Notes: generated from the letters alone by a model not told the origin. A DNA stretch of 64,000 bases from Nocardia lijiangensis NBRC 108240 (GCF_001613045.1 NZ_BDBP01000048.1:1-64000), one strand, 5' to 3'. Shown: positions 53,877 to 61,738, counted from the stretch's first letter. A program made the numbers and translations.

Positions 53877-54131
53877 ATGGACTGGCGCCACAAGGCCATC
53901 TGTCGCGATGAGGACCCCGAACTGTTCTTCCCGGTGGGTAACAGTGGTCCTGCACTCGCGCAGATTGCCGATGCCAAGCTGGTCTGCGCTCGCTGCCCCG
54001 TTACTGCCGACTGCCTGTCCTGGGCCCTGAAGTCCGGACAAGACGCCGGCGTGTGGGGTGGTATGAGTGAGGACGAGCGCAGGGCGCTCAAGCGTCGCAA
54101 CGCGCGCACCCGCACCCGCACCGTCGTCTGA
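53877..54131 (+). CDS. whiB1: iron-sulfur transcription factor WhiB1
   Basis: An 84-residue Wbl protein of the exact length of M. tuberculosis WhiB1. The [4Fe-4S] ligands are Cys9, Cys37, Cys40 and Cys46 (C-N27-C-x2-C-x5-C), followed by the GVWGG turn (about 58-62) and a basic C-terminal KRRNARTRTRT DNA-binding tail. In mycobacteria it is essential, binds SigA domain 4 and senses nitric oxide, relevant beside a nitrite-producing pathway. AAAGGAGCAGAGGA precedes the ATG. The 250-nt upstream region carries a CRP-like site. Tandem terminators follow. Confidence 0.96.
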   Translation: MDWRHKAICRDEDPELFFPVGNSGPALAQIADAKLVCARCPVTADCLSWALKSGQDAGVWGGMSEDERRALKRRNARTRTRTVV

Positions 54132-54146
54132 CAAAGACGACCGGCC

Positions 54147-54177
54147 TTACCGGGCCCTGTCCAGCCCGGCCCGGTAA
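54147..54177 (+). terminator. first whiB1 terminator hairpin
   Basis: TTACCGGGCC (54147-54156) pairs with GGCCCGGTAA (54168-54177), 15 bp after the whiB1 stop. No T tract follows directly, so the second hairpin probably does most of the work. Confidence 0.6.
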
Positions 54178-54184
54178 AGCATTC

Positions 54185-54222
54185 AGCCCGGCACCCTCGA
54201 GGTGCCGGGCTCTATTGTTTTT
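54185..54222 (+). terminator. second whiB1 terminator hairpin
   Basis: AGCCCGGCACC (54185-54195) pairs with GGTGCCGGGCT (54201-54211) with a 5-nt loop, followed by CTATTGTTTTT. A classic intrinsic terminator. Confidence 0.85.
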
Positions 54223-54360
54223 GCCGCGACTTCGTCGCGGCGGTTCGCGGCCCCTTTTGTCTCGCGCCCCAGCAGCCGAGACTTGCGACTTCGTCGCGTG
54301 CGCTTCGGCTGCTGGGGCGCGAGACGGCCGCGAACTTTTATGGTCGGTCTCGCTTCGCTC
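54223..54360. repeat. nested inverted-repeat element between whiB1 and pdtaS
   Basis: The core is a 20-bp perfect stem (TCTCGCGCCCCAGCAGCCGA at 54260-54279, complement at 54305-54324) inside a 10-bp outer stem (GTTCGCGGCC 54243-54252 with GGCCGCGAAC 54326-54335). Small hairpins with TTC loops sit before it (GCCGCGAC-TTC-GTCGCGGC, 54223-54241) and in its loop (GCGAC-TTC-GTCGC). It has no coding potential and could be a dispersed intergenic repeat. Confidence 0.7.
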
Positions 54361-54526
54361 GAAACCTGTTGTTGGACAGGCTTATTGTCGTGGTTGCGTG
54401 GTGATGGACGGTGACACGCCGGGAGTGTGCAGGGACACGCCGTGAAGTCAGGAGATCTTCGTCACATGACGATGACCGTGTGGGGGTTGAGGTGGCCTGG
54501 TTTCGCCGCTGGAACGGCCCGTGGGT

Positions 54527-54715
54527 GCGGGCGATAGTCCCCAGTCAGCAGCCTGAGGACGGACAACAGCCCCAGGTCAGCAGCCCGAGGGCGGACGACA
54601 GTCCCCGACCAGCGGCCTGGGGGCAGACGATAGTTCCCGGCAACAGCGTGGAGGCGGGTGATAGTCCCCGGTCAGTGGCCCGGAGCGGGCGATCGCGTCA
54701 GGTCAGCGACCTGAG
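54527..54715. repeat. six-copy 31-32 bp tandem repeat
   Basis: Six imperfect head-to-tail units: 54527-54557, 54558-54589, 54590-54621, 54622-54653, 54654-54684, 54685-54715. Each has the pattern G-C/A-GG-ACGATAGTCCCC-GGTCAGCAGCC-GAG. The length is not a multiple of three and no frame is kept, so it is non-coding. The last unit overlaps the end of pdtaS, whose TGA stop lies in its GTCAG. It resembles a mycobacterial MIRU/VNTR-type minisatellite. Confidence 0.75.
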
Positions 54716-56217
54716 CGGCGGCCGAGTGGGACGCGCAGGACTGCGTCCGTGCCCACGTCGGCGCCGGGGTGCAGGCCGATGGAGCCGCCCAGTTCTGCGG
54801 TCACCAGGGTGCGCACGATCTGCAGGCCGAGGCGGTCGGAGGCTTCCAGGCTGAAGCCGGGCGGGAGGCCGCGGCCGTCGTCGCTGATGATCACGTCGAG
54901 CCAGCGGGCGGAACGTTCCGAGCGAATCGTCACGGTGCCGGTTTGGCCGGAGTCGAAGGCGTGCTCGATGGCGTTCTGCACCAGCTCGGTCAGCACCATC
55001 ACCAGCGGGGTGGCGCGTTCGGCGGAGAACACGCCGAGCGAGCCGGCGCGGCGCACCTTGATCCTGGTGGTGTGCACGGTCGCGACGTCGGCCATTATCG
55101 GCAGCAACCGGTCGACGACCTCGTCCAGATCGACCTCTTCGTCCACCGACATCGACAGCATCTCGTGCACCGAGGCGATCGAGGTCACCCTGCGCACCGA
55201 CTCGGTCAGCGCGACCTGCGCCTCCTCGTTCTCGGTGCGCCTGGCCTGCAGACGAAGCAGCGCGGCGACGGTCTGCAGGTTGTTCTTCACCCGGTGGTGG
55301 ATCTCGCGGATCGTGGCGTCCTTGGACAGCAGCGCGCGGTCGCGCCGCTTCACCTCGGTGACGTCGCGGACCAGCACCGCGGCGCCCGCGAGTTCGCCGT
55401 GCGGGCGCAATACCAGGGTCCGCAGCAGCACCGTGGCACCGCGCGCCTCGACCTCCATGCGCCGTCCGGTGCGCCCGGCCAGCGCGGCCTGGATGTCGCC
55501 GACGACCTCTTGGGCGTCGAACGGGTCGGTGATCAGCGAGCGGGTGGTGACGGCCAGATCCTGCCCGGCCAGATCGCTCTGCAGGCCCATCCGGTGGTAG
55601 GCCGAGAGCGCGTTCGGGCTGGCGTAGACCACGGTGCCGTCGGTGTCGAGCCGGATGAAGCCGTCCCCCGCGCGCGGGCTGGAGTGCGTGGCGGCCCGGT
55701 CCTCGGGGGTCGGGAAGCTGCCGTCGGCGATCATCTGGCACAGGTCGTCCGCGCAGGCCACGTAGGCGATCTCGAGGGTGCTGCGGACCCGGGAGCGCTG
55801 CATGTCGGTATTGCGGGAGAGCACCGCGATCACGTCGTCGCCGCAGCGCACCGGGATGGCCTCGCGGATGGCGTGCACCGGGTGTGGGTGGTAGACGCCC
55901 TGCGCCTCCACGTCGCTGTCCGCGCGCACGATCTTGCCGGTCAGCAGCGCGTCGAAGACCTGCGGATGATCGGCCTGCACCGCGGTGGTGCCGACCATGT
56001 CCTCCACGTGCACGGTCGCCGCCGTGGTGGGGCGGCACTGGGCGACACAGACGATGTCCGCGCCTTCGACCACCGGTCCCGCACCGACCCACAGCAGCAG
56101 GTCGGCGAAGGAGAGGTCCGCGAGCAACTGCCAATCTCCCACCACCCGTTGCAGGTGGTCCACGGCGACGCCGGGCAGATCGGTGTGTTCGGCAAGAAGC
56201 TCGCTCAGTGTCGCCAC
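54703..56217 (-). CDS. pdtaS: two-component sensor histidine kinase PdtaS
   Basis: A 504-residue cytosolic histidine kinase. It has an N-terminal GAF-type domain (about 1-150), a PAS domain (about 185-300; GDGFIRLDTDGTVVYASPNAL), the HisKA_2 phospho-acceptor region (REIHHRVKNNLQTVAALLRLQ) and a HATPase domain (LTELVQNAIEHAF, ISDDGRGLPPGF, LGLQIVRTLV). It lacks membrane segments. With the ANTAR regulator PdtaR it controls transcription antitermination in mycobacteria in response to nutrients, copper or NO. ATG 56217. It is the Rv3220c counterpart; its 3' end lies inside a tandem repeat. Confidence 0.94.
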   Translation of the reverse strand: MATLSELLAEHTDLPGVAVDHLQRVVGDWQLLADLSFADLLLWVGAGPVVEGADIVCVAQCRPTTAATVHVEDMVGTTAVQADHPQVFDALLTGKIVRADSDVEAQGVYHPHPVHAIREAIPVRCGDDVIAVLSRNTDMQRSRVRSTLEIAYVACADDLCQMIADGSFPTPEDRAATHSSPRAGDGFIRLDTDGTVVYASPNALSAYHRMGLQSDLAGQDLAVTTRSLITDPFDAQEVVGDIQAALAGRTGRRMEVEARGATVLLRTLVLRPHGELAGAAVLVRDVTEVKRRDRALLSKDATIREIHHRVKNNLQTVAALLRLQARRTENEEAQVALTESVRRVTSIASVHEMLSMSVDEEVDLDEVVDRLLPIMADVATVHTTRIKVRRAGSLGVFSAERATPLVMVLTELVQNAIEHAFDSGQTGTVTIRSERSARWLDVIISDDGRGLPPGFSLEASDRLGLQIVRTLVTAELGGSIGLHPGADVGTDAVLRVPLGRRSGR

Positions 56218-56237
56218 GTTCGGTCTACCGCTTCGCG

Positions 56238-56453
56238 CTAGGAAATGACGGCGATGAGATCGCCCTGCTGTAGCACCTGACCCGGCGCCACCGCGAGGGC
56301 GGTGACCTCGCCGCCGCCCTCGGTGATCACCGGAATCTCCATCTTCATCGACTCCAGCAGAATCAGCGTTTGGTCGATTTCGACGTGGTCGCCCACGGCA
56401 ACCTCCACGGTAAGGACCGTGGACACCATCTCCGCGCGCACTTCCTCAGCCAT
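56238..56453 (-). CDS. biotinylated/lipoyl-attachment domain protein TB7.3
   Basis: A 71-residue single biotinyl/lipoyl domain: EEVRAEMVSTVLTVEVAVGD, ESMKMEIPV with the acceptor Lys37, and APGQVLQQGDLIAVI. It is the TB7.3 (Rv3221c) counterpart, a biotin carrier of uncertain partner in acyl-CoA carboxylation. It lies 20 bp upstream of pdtaS on the same strand and is probably cotranscribed with it. Confidence 0.92.
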   Translation of the reverse strand: MAEEVRAEMVSTVLTVEVAVGDHVEIDQTLILLESMKMEIPVITEGGGEVTALAVAPGQVLQQGDLIAVIS

Positions 56454-56564
56454 GACACCTCATTCACTCGGTTGATCGGGCGGCTCCGCCGAGCCTCCGG
56501 CGGCGACACCGCACCGCGCCTGTATCCGCTGAAGGTACAGCCAACCACATATGAAACAATGGCC

Positions 56565-56592
56565 TTCAATCAGATGTGTTCAATCAAATGTG
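56565..56592 (+). repeat. adjacent 14-bp direct repeats upstream of bL37
   Basis: TTCAATCAGATGTG (56565-56578) and TTCAATCAAATGTG (56579-56592) are head to tail with one mismatch. The segment is AT-rich compared with its surroundings and lies 38 bp before the bL37 start, so it is probably a promoter element or regulator site. Confidence 0.6.
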
Positions 56593-56629
56593 TTCCCCGC
56601 GATGGCGGGGATGATCCGGGAGACTACCG

Positions 56630-56704
56630 ATGGGTAAGCGTGGACGTAAGAAGCGCAGCCGCAAGGGCAACGCCGCGAACCATGGCAAGCGGCCCAACGC
56701 CTGA
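56630..56704 (+). CDS. 50S ribosomal protein bL37
   Basis: A 24-residue very basic peptide that starts GKRGRKKRSRKG and ends ANHGKRPNA. It closely matches the actinobacterial ribosomal protein bL37 first seen in Mycobacterium smegmatis 70S structures (also 24 residues, with the same KRGRKKR start and ANHGKRPNA end). It binds 23S rRNA. ATG 56630 follows CGGGAG. The gene is too short for most gene finders. It lies divergent to TB7.3 and is followed by a convergent terminator. Confidence 0.9.
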   Translation: MGKRGRKKRSRKGNAANHGKRPNA

Positions 56705-56721
56705 GCCGGTTCGCTGACAAC

Positions 56722-56765
56722 ACTGAGCGGCACCCTCCTCCGAACGGAAGAGCGTGCCGCTCAGT
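56722..56765. terminator. convergent terminator between bL37 and rshA
   Basis: ACTGAGCGGCAC (56722-56733) pairs with GTGCCGCTCAGT (56754-56765) across a 20-nt loop, followed by CGTTT. It lies 18 bp after the bL37 stop. Confidence 0.7.
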
Positions 56766-56807
56766 CGTTTCCGGGCATCGAGCGGCGAGAACGCCACCCC
56801 GCGCGAA

Positions 56808-57089
56808 CTATTCGCTCTCGGACTCGACCACCCTGATCGACCTGTGAATCTCCAGGGTCAGCCTGTCGCGCAGCGAATCCGGCGCCTTGTCACCGCCGCA
56901 CTTGCGGCTGAGCAGACTCTTGATCTTCTCCTCGATGCCGTACGCCTCGATGCACGGCGAGCAGTGATCCATGTGATGCTGCAGACGAGCGCGGGTCGCG
57001 TCGTCGCATTCACCATCCAGCATCAGCCACACGTCGGCGATTACCGCCGTGCAGTCGAGCTCCATGTCGGGGTCCCGCTCCACACTCAC
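56808..57089 (-). CDS. rshA: zinc-binding anti-sigma factor RshA
   Basis: A 93-residue ZAS-family anti-sigma factor. The conserved H-x3-C-x2-C motif appears as H-HMDHCSPC, with further Cys residues at CTAV, GECDD and RKCGG. Reduced RshA holds SigH; disulfide stress releases it. GTG start at 57089 overlaps the sigH stop by four bases, giving coupled translation of the pair, as in M. tuberculosis Rv3223c-Rv3221A. Confidence 0.93.
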   Translation of the reverse strand: MSVERDPDMELDCTAVIADVWLMLDGECDDATRARLQHHMDHCSPCIEAYGIEEKIKSLLSRKCGGDKAPDSLRDRLTLEIHRSIRVVESESE

Positions 57090-57724
57090 TGCTTGACCTC
57101 CTGGCGCTCGCTACGGTTGAACCCCCGTTCGCGCGCCACGTCGGCGAGCAAACCCTTCAGTTGCTTGCGGCCGCGGTGCAGCCGGGACATCACCGTACCG
57201 ATGGGAGTGCCCATGATGTCGGCGATCTCCTTGTACGGGAAGCCTTCGACATCCGCGTAGTACACCGCCATCCGGAACTCCTCGGGCAGCTCCTGCAGCG
57301 CGGACTTGATGTCGTCGTCCGGCAGTGCGTCCAGAGCCTCGACCTCCGCCGAGCGCAGACCGGTCGAGGTGTGCTCCGCGGTGGCGGCGAGCTGCCAGTC
57401 GGTGATCTCGTCGGTCGGGTACTGCGCGGGCTGGCGCTGCTTCTTGCGGTAGGAGTTGATGTAGGTGTTCGTCAGGATCCGGTACAGCCAGGCGCGCAGG
57501 TTGGTGCCCTCCTTGAAGGACTTGAACCCCTGGAACGCCTTGACATAGGTCTCCTGCACAAGGTCCTCGGCATCGGCCGGGTTCCTGGTCATACGCAGCG
57601 CCGCGCCGTAGAGCTGGTCGAGCAGCGGGAGCGCGTCGCGCTCGAATCGCTGCGCCAGCTCGGCATCATCGACCGCGGTGCCGACCTCGTCGTCGTCGTG
57701 CACCACGCCTTCGTCGCTCGTCAC
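57086..57724 (-). CDS. sigH: ECF sigma factor SigH (thiol/oxidative stress)
   Basis: A 212-residue group 4 sigma factor from the GTG at 57724. Region 2 shows RFERDALPLLDQLYGAALRMTRNPADAEDLVQETYVKAF and INSYRKKQRQPAQYPT; region 4 has FPYKEIADIMGTPIGTVMSRLHRGRKQL. It directs transcription of thioredoxin and stress genes. AAGGGA lies 5-6 nt before this GTG. A second in-frame GTG at 57844, with AAGGAG exactly 6 nt upstream, would add 40 residues; this resembles the longer, unstable SigR-prime/SigH isoforms of actinomycetes. A SigH-type promoter lies upstream of the long form. Confidence 0.93.
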   Translation of the reverse strand: MTSDEGVVHDDDEVGTAVDDAELAQRFERDALPLLDQLYGAALRMTRNPADAEDLVQETYVKAFQGFKSFKEGTNLRAWLYRILTNTYINSYRKKQRQPAQYPTDEITDWQLAATAEHTSTGLRSAEVEALDALPDDDIKSALQELPEEFRMAVYYADVEGFPYKEIADIMGTPIGTVMSRLHRGRKQLKGLLADVARERGFNRSERQEVKQ

Positions 57725-57917
57725 ACCTGTCCCTTCGATAGCTGTACCTGCCAAATCTACCGGCAAGTCCAGATCCGAGGGGAACCCGGCTTCCGTCGGC
57801 GACGCGACGGTCCACACCGGACGTTCGTCGAGCAGAACGGACACCGACATCTCCTTCACGTCGTCATCGTGCTGTTCGTCCGGCGCGACGGCGGGGCGCC
57901 GCGCCTGTACCGCATGC

Positions 57918-57944
57918 AACATGCCCGACTCACGCTGTGTTCCC
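57918..57944 (-). promoter_or_regulatory. SigH-type autoregulatory promoter
   Basis: On the minus strand GGGAAC (57944-57939) and GTT (57920-57918) with an 18-nt spacer match the SigH/SigR consensus GGAA(C/T)-N18-GTT. It lies 74 bp before the GTG at 57844, so transcripts from it would include the start of the long SigH form. Confidence 0.65.
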
Positions 57945-58054
57945 GCGCTTCGTGCGCCGTGGCCTCCCGCACGGCTCGAACGGCACCGGGACGTGCGGCG
58001 CGAGCCGGAAATCGAGTTGCGGCGCGAGCAGGGCGCGCCGTTACTCTGTCGCCC

Positions 58055-58546
58055 ATGGCAGGCGCCTCGACCCCCGCGATCCACACCCTGACCAAGGCCG
58101 GTGTGGCGCACCGCGTGCACTCCTACGCGCACGATCCGCGCGCCGACTCCTACGGCGCCGAGGCGGTCGATGCCTTGGCCGCCGAACTCGGCGTGACCGC
58201 GGCGCAGATCTTCAAGACGCTGGTCGTCGAGTTGTCGACGGGCACACTCGCCGTCGCGGTGCTGCCGGTGCCGAACACCCTCTCGCTCAAGGCCGCCGCC
58301 GCGGCGCTCGGCGCGCCGAAGGCGGCCATGGCCGACAAGACCAAGGCCGAACGCAGCACCGGTTACGTGCTCGGCGGCATCTCCCCGCTCGGGCAGCGCA
58401 AGCAGCTGCCGACCGTCGTCGACGACTCGGCGCTGCGCTGGGACCGGGTGCTGTGCAGCGCGGGCAAGCGCGGGCTGGAGATCGAACTCGCTCCGGCCGA
58501 CCTCGTCCGCGTCGCGTCAGCCGTCACCGCGTCCATCACGGCCTGA
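58055..58546 (+). CDS. ybaK: YbaK/EbsC-type Cys-tRNA(Pro) deacylase
   Basis: A 163-residue member of the YbaK/ProX editing family: HTLTKAGVAHRVHSYAHDP, QIFKTLVVELSTG with the conserved Lys, VLPVPNTLSLKAAAAALG, and STGYVLGGISPLGQRKQLPT. It deacylates misacylated Cys-tRNA(Pro). ATG 58055 lies 7 nt after TACTCT without a ribosome-binding site, suggesting a leaderless mRNA. It is divergent from sigH. Confidence 0.9.
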   Translation: MAGASTPAIHTLTKAGVAHRVHSYAHDPRADSYGAEAVDALAAELGVTAAQIFKTLVVELSTGTLAVAVLPVPNTLSLKAAAAALGAPKAAMADKTKAERSTGYVLGGISPLGQRKQLPTVVDDSALRWDRVLCSAGKRGLEIELAPADLVRVASAVTASITA

Positions 58547-58804
58547 GCGGAGTATCCGATCGGCTCCCGGGCTCCAGGAACGCGTCGAGGGAGCGAACGA
58601 ACCGCGTCGGCGAGAATGACGACACAACCGGCGCGCGGGCGGCGTCGAATGCTCTGTGTAACGCCTCGGACGACAACGTAGCGAAACCGGCGGGCGCGCC
58701 GCCCCTTCTGTGCGTTACTGATCTCTGTATCACTCGCTCCACGTCGCTGATTTCTGCGTTACCGAACAAGGTCCGATTCATCCGACCCGAGGATGTGATG
58801 CGAA

Positions 58805-59218
58805 ATGTCCCAGCACTCTTGTCTGCGCACCGCGATCGTGGCCCTCGCCGGAGCCGCCCTGCTGACAGTCGGCTCCGCCGCGTTGCAGGCGCCCGAGGCC
58901 GCTGCCGTGCCGGGCGGCCCGTCCGCGACTCAGGTCGAGGGCCCCTTCTCCGGGCTGTCCGATAACGAGTCCGACGACAATCCCTTCGCCGGGCTTTCCG
59001 GTGAGGGTTCCGACGACAATCCCTTCGCCGGGCTTTCCGGTGAGAGTTCCGACGACAAGTCCGACAAGAAGTCCGACCTGGACGAGGAGCTGAGCGAGCA
59101 GGCGGACAAGGCCGAGAAGAACGGCGGTGGCGTCACCACCGCGATCATCGATCTGGTGGCCAACGTCATCAAGTGCGGGCTCAACATCGCCATCGAGGCA
59201 GTGAAATGCAAGCTGTGA
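58805..59218 (+). CDS. small secreted repeat protein of unknown function
   Basis: A 137-residue protein with a clear signal peptide (TAIVALAGAALLTVGSAAL, cleavage probably near APEAAA). The mature part has three 13-residue repeats (P-F-x-GLS-x-x-x-SDDN/K) encoded by 39-bp DNA repeats at 58943-59059. A Lys/Asp/Glu-rich stretch follows, then a hydrophobic C-terminus with two Cys residues (IIDLVANVIKCGLNIAIEAVKCKL). Acidic repeats plus the amphipathic end suggest a cell-surface or pore-like role, but I recognise no family. GAGG precedes the ATG. Confidence 0.75.
   Translation: MSQHSCLRTAIVALAGAALLTVGSAALQAPEAAAVPGGPSATQVEGPFSGLSDNESDDNPFAGLSGEGSDDNPFAGLSGESSDDKSDKKSDLDEELSEQADKAEKNGGGVTTAIIDLVANVIKCGLNIAIEAVKCKL
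58943..59059 (+). repeat. three 39-bp coding tandem repeats
   Basis: Units 58943-58981, 58982-59020 and 59021-59059 inside the secreted-protein gene. Units 2 and 3 differ by only two bases; unit 1 is more diverged. The length is 13 codons, so copy-number change keeps the frame. Confidence 0.85.
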
Positions 59219-59254
59219 GCTGAGCCCGCCGGGAACAACCCGAAGGCCGGGCGA

Positions 59255-60061
59255 TCACAAGAGGCTGATCTGCCCGGCTTTCTCCCCGCCGCCTGCACCT
59301 GGCGCCTCGGCGAGCAGTTCGGGACCGTTGTTCTTCACACTGTTCACCAGCGGAGACACCGGCCGAGCGACGATGCCCGACACCGCGTCCGCGCTCGGCG
59401 TCTCCAGCAACTCCGCGGGCGCCGGATGGTCCGGGTCCAGCCAGGCGTCCCAGTGCTCGCGCGGCATCGGCAGCGGCATCCGGTCGTGGATGCGGGTGAG
59501 GTCGCCGACCGCGTCGGTGGTCAGGATGGTGCAGGACAGCAGCGGCTCGCTGTCGCGCACCGAGCGGTCCCGCCACACCGACCACAGCCCGGCCATGTAC
59601 AGCAGGGAGCCGTCCGCGTTGGCCATGAAGTACGGGTGTTTGACGGCCTTGCCCTTCGCGCCGCCGATCGGGTCCGGTTCGGTCAGCCACTCGTACCAGC
59701 CGTCCATCGGCACCAGGCAGCGCCGGTATTTCACGGCGTCGCGGAACGAGGCGGTGGTCGTCGCCTTGTCCGCGCGGGCGTTGAACAGCGGTTTGCCCTT
59801 GACCGGGACGCCCGGTTCGGCCGCCTTCGTCCAGACCGGGATCAATCCCCAGCGCATCCGCCGGATGCGCAGCGTCGGATCGTCGTCGGGATGGTCGTGC
59901 TCGTGGCGCTCGACCACGGTCAGCACCCGGTTCGTCGGAGCCACGTTGTAGTTCTCGAAACCGCCACCGCGCGAATCGTTTTCGCTGCCGGTCTCATCGA
60001 TGGCGTCCAGCTCGACCGCGAGCCTGCCTGGGTTCGTCGTCGTCGCGTATCGTCCGCACAT
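59255..60061 (-). CDS. SRAP-domain abasic-site crosslinking protein
   Basis: A 268-residue SRAP (HMCES/YedK) protein. Catalytic Cys2 directly follows the Met (MCGRYATT). Other key residues are in NARADK (Asn), DGWYEW (Glu) and RIHDRMPLP (His). It forms a thiazolidine crosslink with abasic sites in single-stranded DNA. ATG 60061 is fixed by the need for Cys2; the frame is open for 1.7 kb upstream but non-coding there. It is the Rv3226c counterpart, convergent with the secreted-protein gene. Confidence 0.93.
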   Translation of the reverse strand: MCGRYATTTNPGRLAVELDAIDETGSENDSRGGGFENYNVAPTNRVLTVVERHEHDHPDDDPTLRIRRMRWGLIPVWTKAAEPGVPVKGKPLFNARADKATTTASFRDAVKYRRCLVPMDGWYEWLTEPDPIGGAKGKAVKHPYFMANADGSLLYMAGLWSVWRDRSVRDSEPLLSCTILTTDAVGDLTRIHDRMPLPMPREHWDAWLDPDHPAPAELLETPSADAVSGIVARPVSPLVNSVKNNGPELLAEAPGAGGGEKAGQISLL

Positions 60062-60229
60062 ATCTCCGATACTCCCACCATGCACCGACAAGCCAGAGGA
60101 CAATCGATACCGAGTGGTGACCTGGTGAGAGTTTTGACCTAGCATTCTCTCAACGGATGGGATGGCCATCACACCTGTCCGCTCCGGCACGCGCACCGAC
60201 CGGCCACCGCAGAGGCAAGAGGAGACCAC

Positions 60230-61738
60230 GTGACAACCACCGAGACCACACCCGCCACACCCGACACACTGCTGAAGTCTGTCGATCCGGCCACGGGCGA
60301 GGTCATCGCCACCTACCCCATCGCCGACGAGGACGCGGTGCGCGCGGCCGTCGCCAAGGCCCGTACCGCCGCCACCACCTGGGGCGCGCTGAGCTTCGAC
60401 GAGCGCCGCACGCATCTGCTGCGCTGGTCGAGCCGCCTCGTCGCCGACTCCGAGGAATTCACCGCGCTCATCCACAAGGAGAACGGCAAGCCGCTCGACG
60501 ACGCGTTCCTGGAGCTGATGCTCGCGCTCGAGCACATTTCCTGGGCGGCCAAGAACGCCAAAAAGCTGCTCTCGCCGAAGAAGATCTCGGCCGGCATGCT
60601 GATGTCGAATTTCGCCGCCCGCCTGGAGCAGCGCCCGCTTGGCGTCATCGGCGTGATCGGACCGTGGAACTACCCCGTCTACACCCCGAACGGCTCCATC
60701 GCCTACGCCCTCGCCGCGGGCAACACCGTGGTGTTCAAGCCGAGCGAATTCTCCACGGGCATCGGCAATTTCCTCGCCGACGCGTTCAAGAAGGCCAACC
60801 CCGAACTGCCCGAGGGCGTCTTCGAGACCATCAACGGCTACGGCGCGACCGGCGCGGCGCTGGTGAAGTCCGGCGTCGACAAGATCGCCTTCACCGGCTC
60901 CACCGCGACCGGCAAGCGGATCATGGCCGCCGCCGCCGACACCCTCACCCCGGTGCTGCTGGAATGCGGCGGCAAGGACGCGGTGATCGTGGCAGGCGAC
61001 GCCGACATCAAGGCCGCAGCCGACGCGGTCGCCTGGGGCGCCACCGCCAACAGCGGCCAGACCTGCGCGGGCGTGGAGCGGGTGTACGTGGACCGCTCGG
61101 TGCGCGAGGAGTTTGTCGCCGAGGTCAAGCGGATCCTCTCCGACATCAAGCCGGGCTCCGACGACAAGGCCTCCTACGGCCCGATGACGATGCCCAGCCA
61201 GATCGACATCGTGCGCCGCCACATCGAGGACGCGCTGAAGAAGGGCGGCACCGCGGTGCTCGGCGGCCCCGAGTCGATCAAGGGTCCGTTCATCGAGCCG
61301 GTCGTGCTCGTCGACGTGGACGAAGACTCCGAGGCGGTGGCCGAGGAGACCTTCGGTCCGACCGTCACCATCCGCACCGTCGACGGCGTGGACGAGGCCG
61401 TGGACCTGGCCAACAAGTCCAAGTACGGCCTGTCCTCGGCGGTGTACTCGAAGAAGAACGGCCTCGACATCGCCCGGCGGCTGCGCGTCGGCGCCACCTC
61501 GGTGAACTCGGTGCTGGCCTTCGCCGCCATTCCCGGACTGCCGTTCGGCGGGGTCGGCGACTCCGGCATCGGCCGCATCCACGGCGAACCGGGTCTGCGC
61601 GAGTTCGTGCGGCCGCATTCGATCGCGGTGCAGCGCTTCACGGTTCCCGGCATGGCGCTGCTCAGCTACACCCGCACCGACTCCACCATGAAGCTGCTGC
61701 GCAAGCTGGTTCCGTTCCTGCACGGACGCCACAAGTAA
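60230..61738 (+). CDS. aldehyde dehydrogenase family protein
   Basis: A 502-residue NAD(P)-dependent ALDH: GPWNYPVYTPNGSIAYALAAGNTVVFKPSE (cofactor site), FTGSTATGKRIM, LLECGGKDAVIV with the catalytic Glu, and NSGQTCAGVERV with the catalytic Cys. The C-terminus has a hydrophobic/basic end (MALLSYTRTDSTMKLLRKLVPFLHG) that may attach to the membrane, as in fatty-aldehyde dehydrogenases. It uses a GTG start at 60230. It lies between SRAP and aroA; the substrate, perhaps a long-chain aldehyde, is inference. Confidence 0.9.
   Translation: MTTTETTPATPDTLLKSVDPATGEVIATYPIADEDAVRAAVAKARTAATTWGALSFDERRTHLLRWSSRLVADSEEFTALIHKENGKPLDDAFLELMLALEHISWAAKNAKKLLSPKKISAGMLMSNFAARLEQRPLGVIGVIGPWNYPVYTPNGSIAYALAAGNTVVFKPSEFSTGIGNFLADAFKKANPELPEGVFETINGYGATGAALVKSGVDKIAFTGSTATGKRIMAAAADTLTPVLLECGGKDAVIVAGDADIKAAADAVAWGATANSGQTCAGVERVYVDRSVREEFVAEVKRILSDIKPGSDDKASYGPMTMPSQIDIVRRHIEDALKKGGTAVLGGPESIKGPFIEPVVLVDVDEDSEAVAEETFGPTVTIRTVDGVDEAVDLANKSKYGLSSAVYSKKNGLDIARRLRVGATSVNSVLAFAAIPGLPFGGVGDSGIGRIHGEPGLREFVRPHSIAVQRFTVPGMALLSYTRTDSTMKLLRKLVPFLHGRHK

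Noticed and set aside
54411..54854. A 147-codon plus-strand frame through the tandem repeats
   Set aside because: The units are 31-32 bp, so the frame shifts between copies and the protein shows no repeating unit; its end is antisense to pdtaS.
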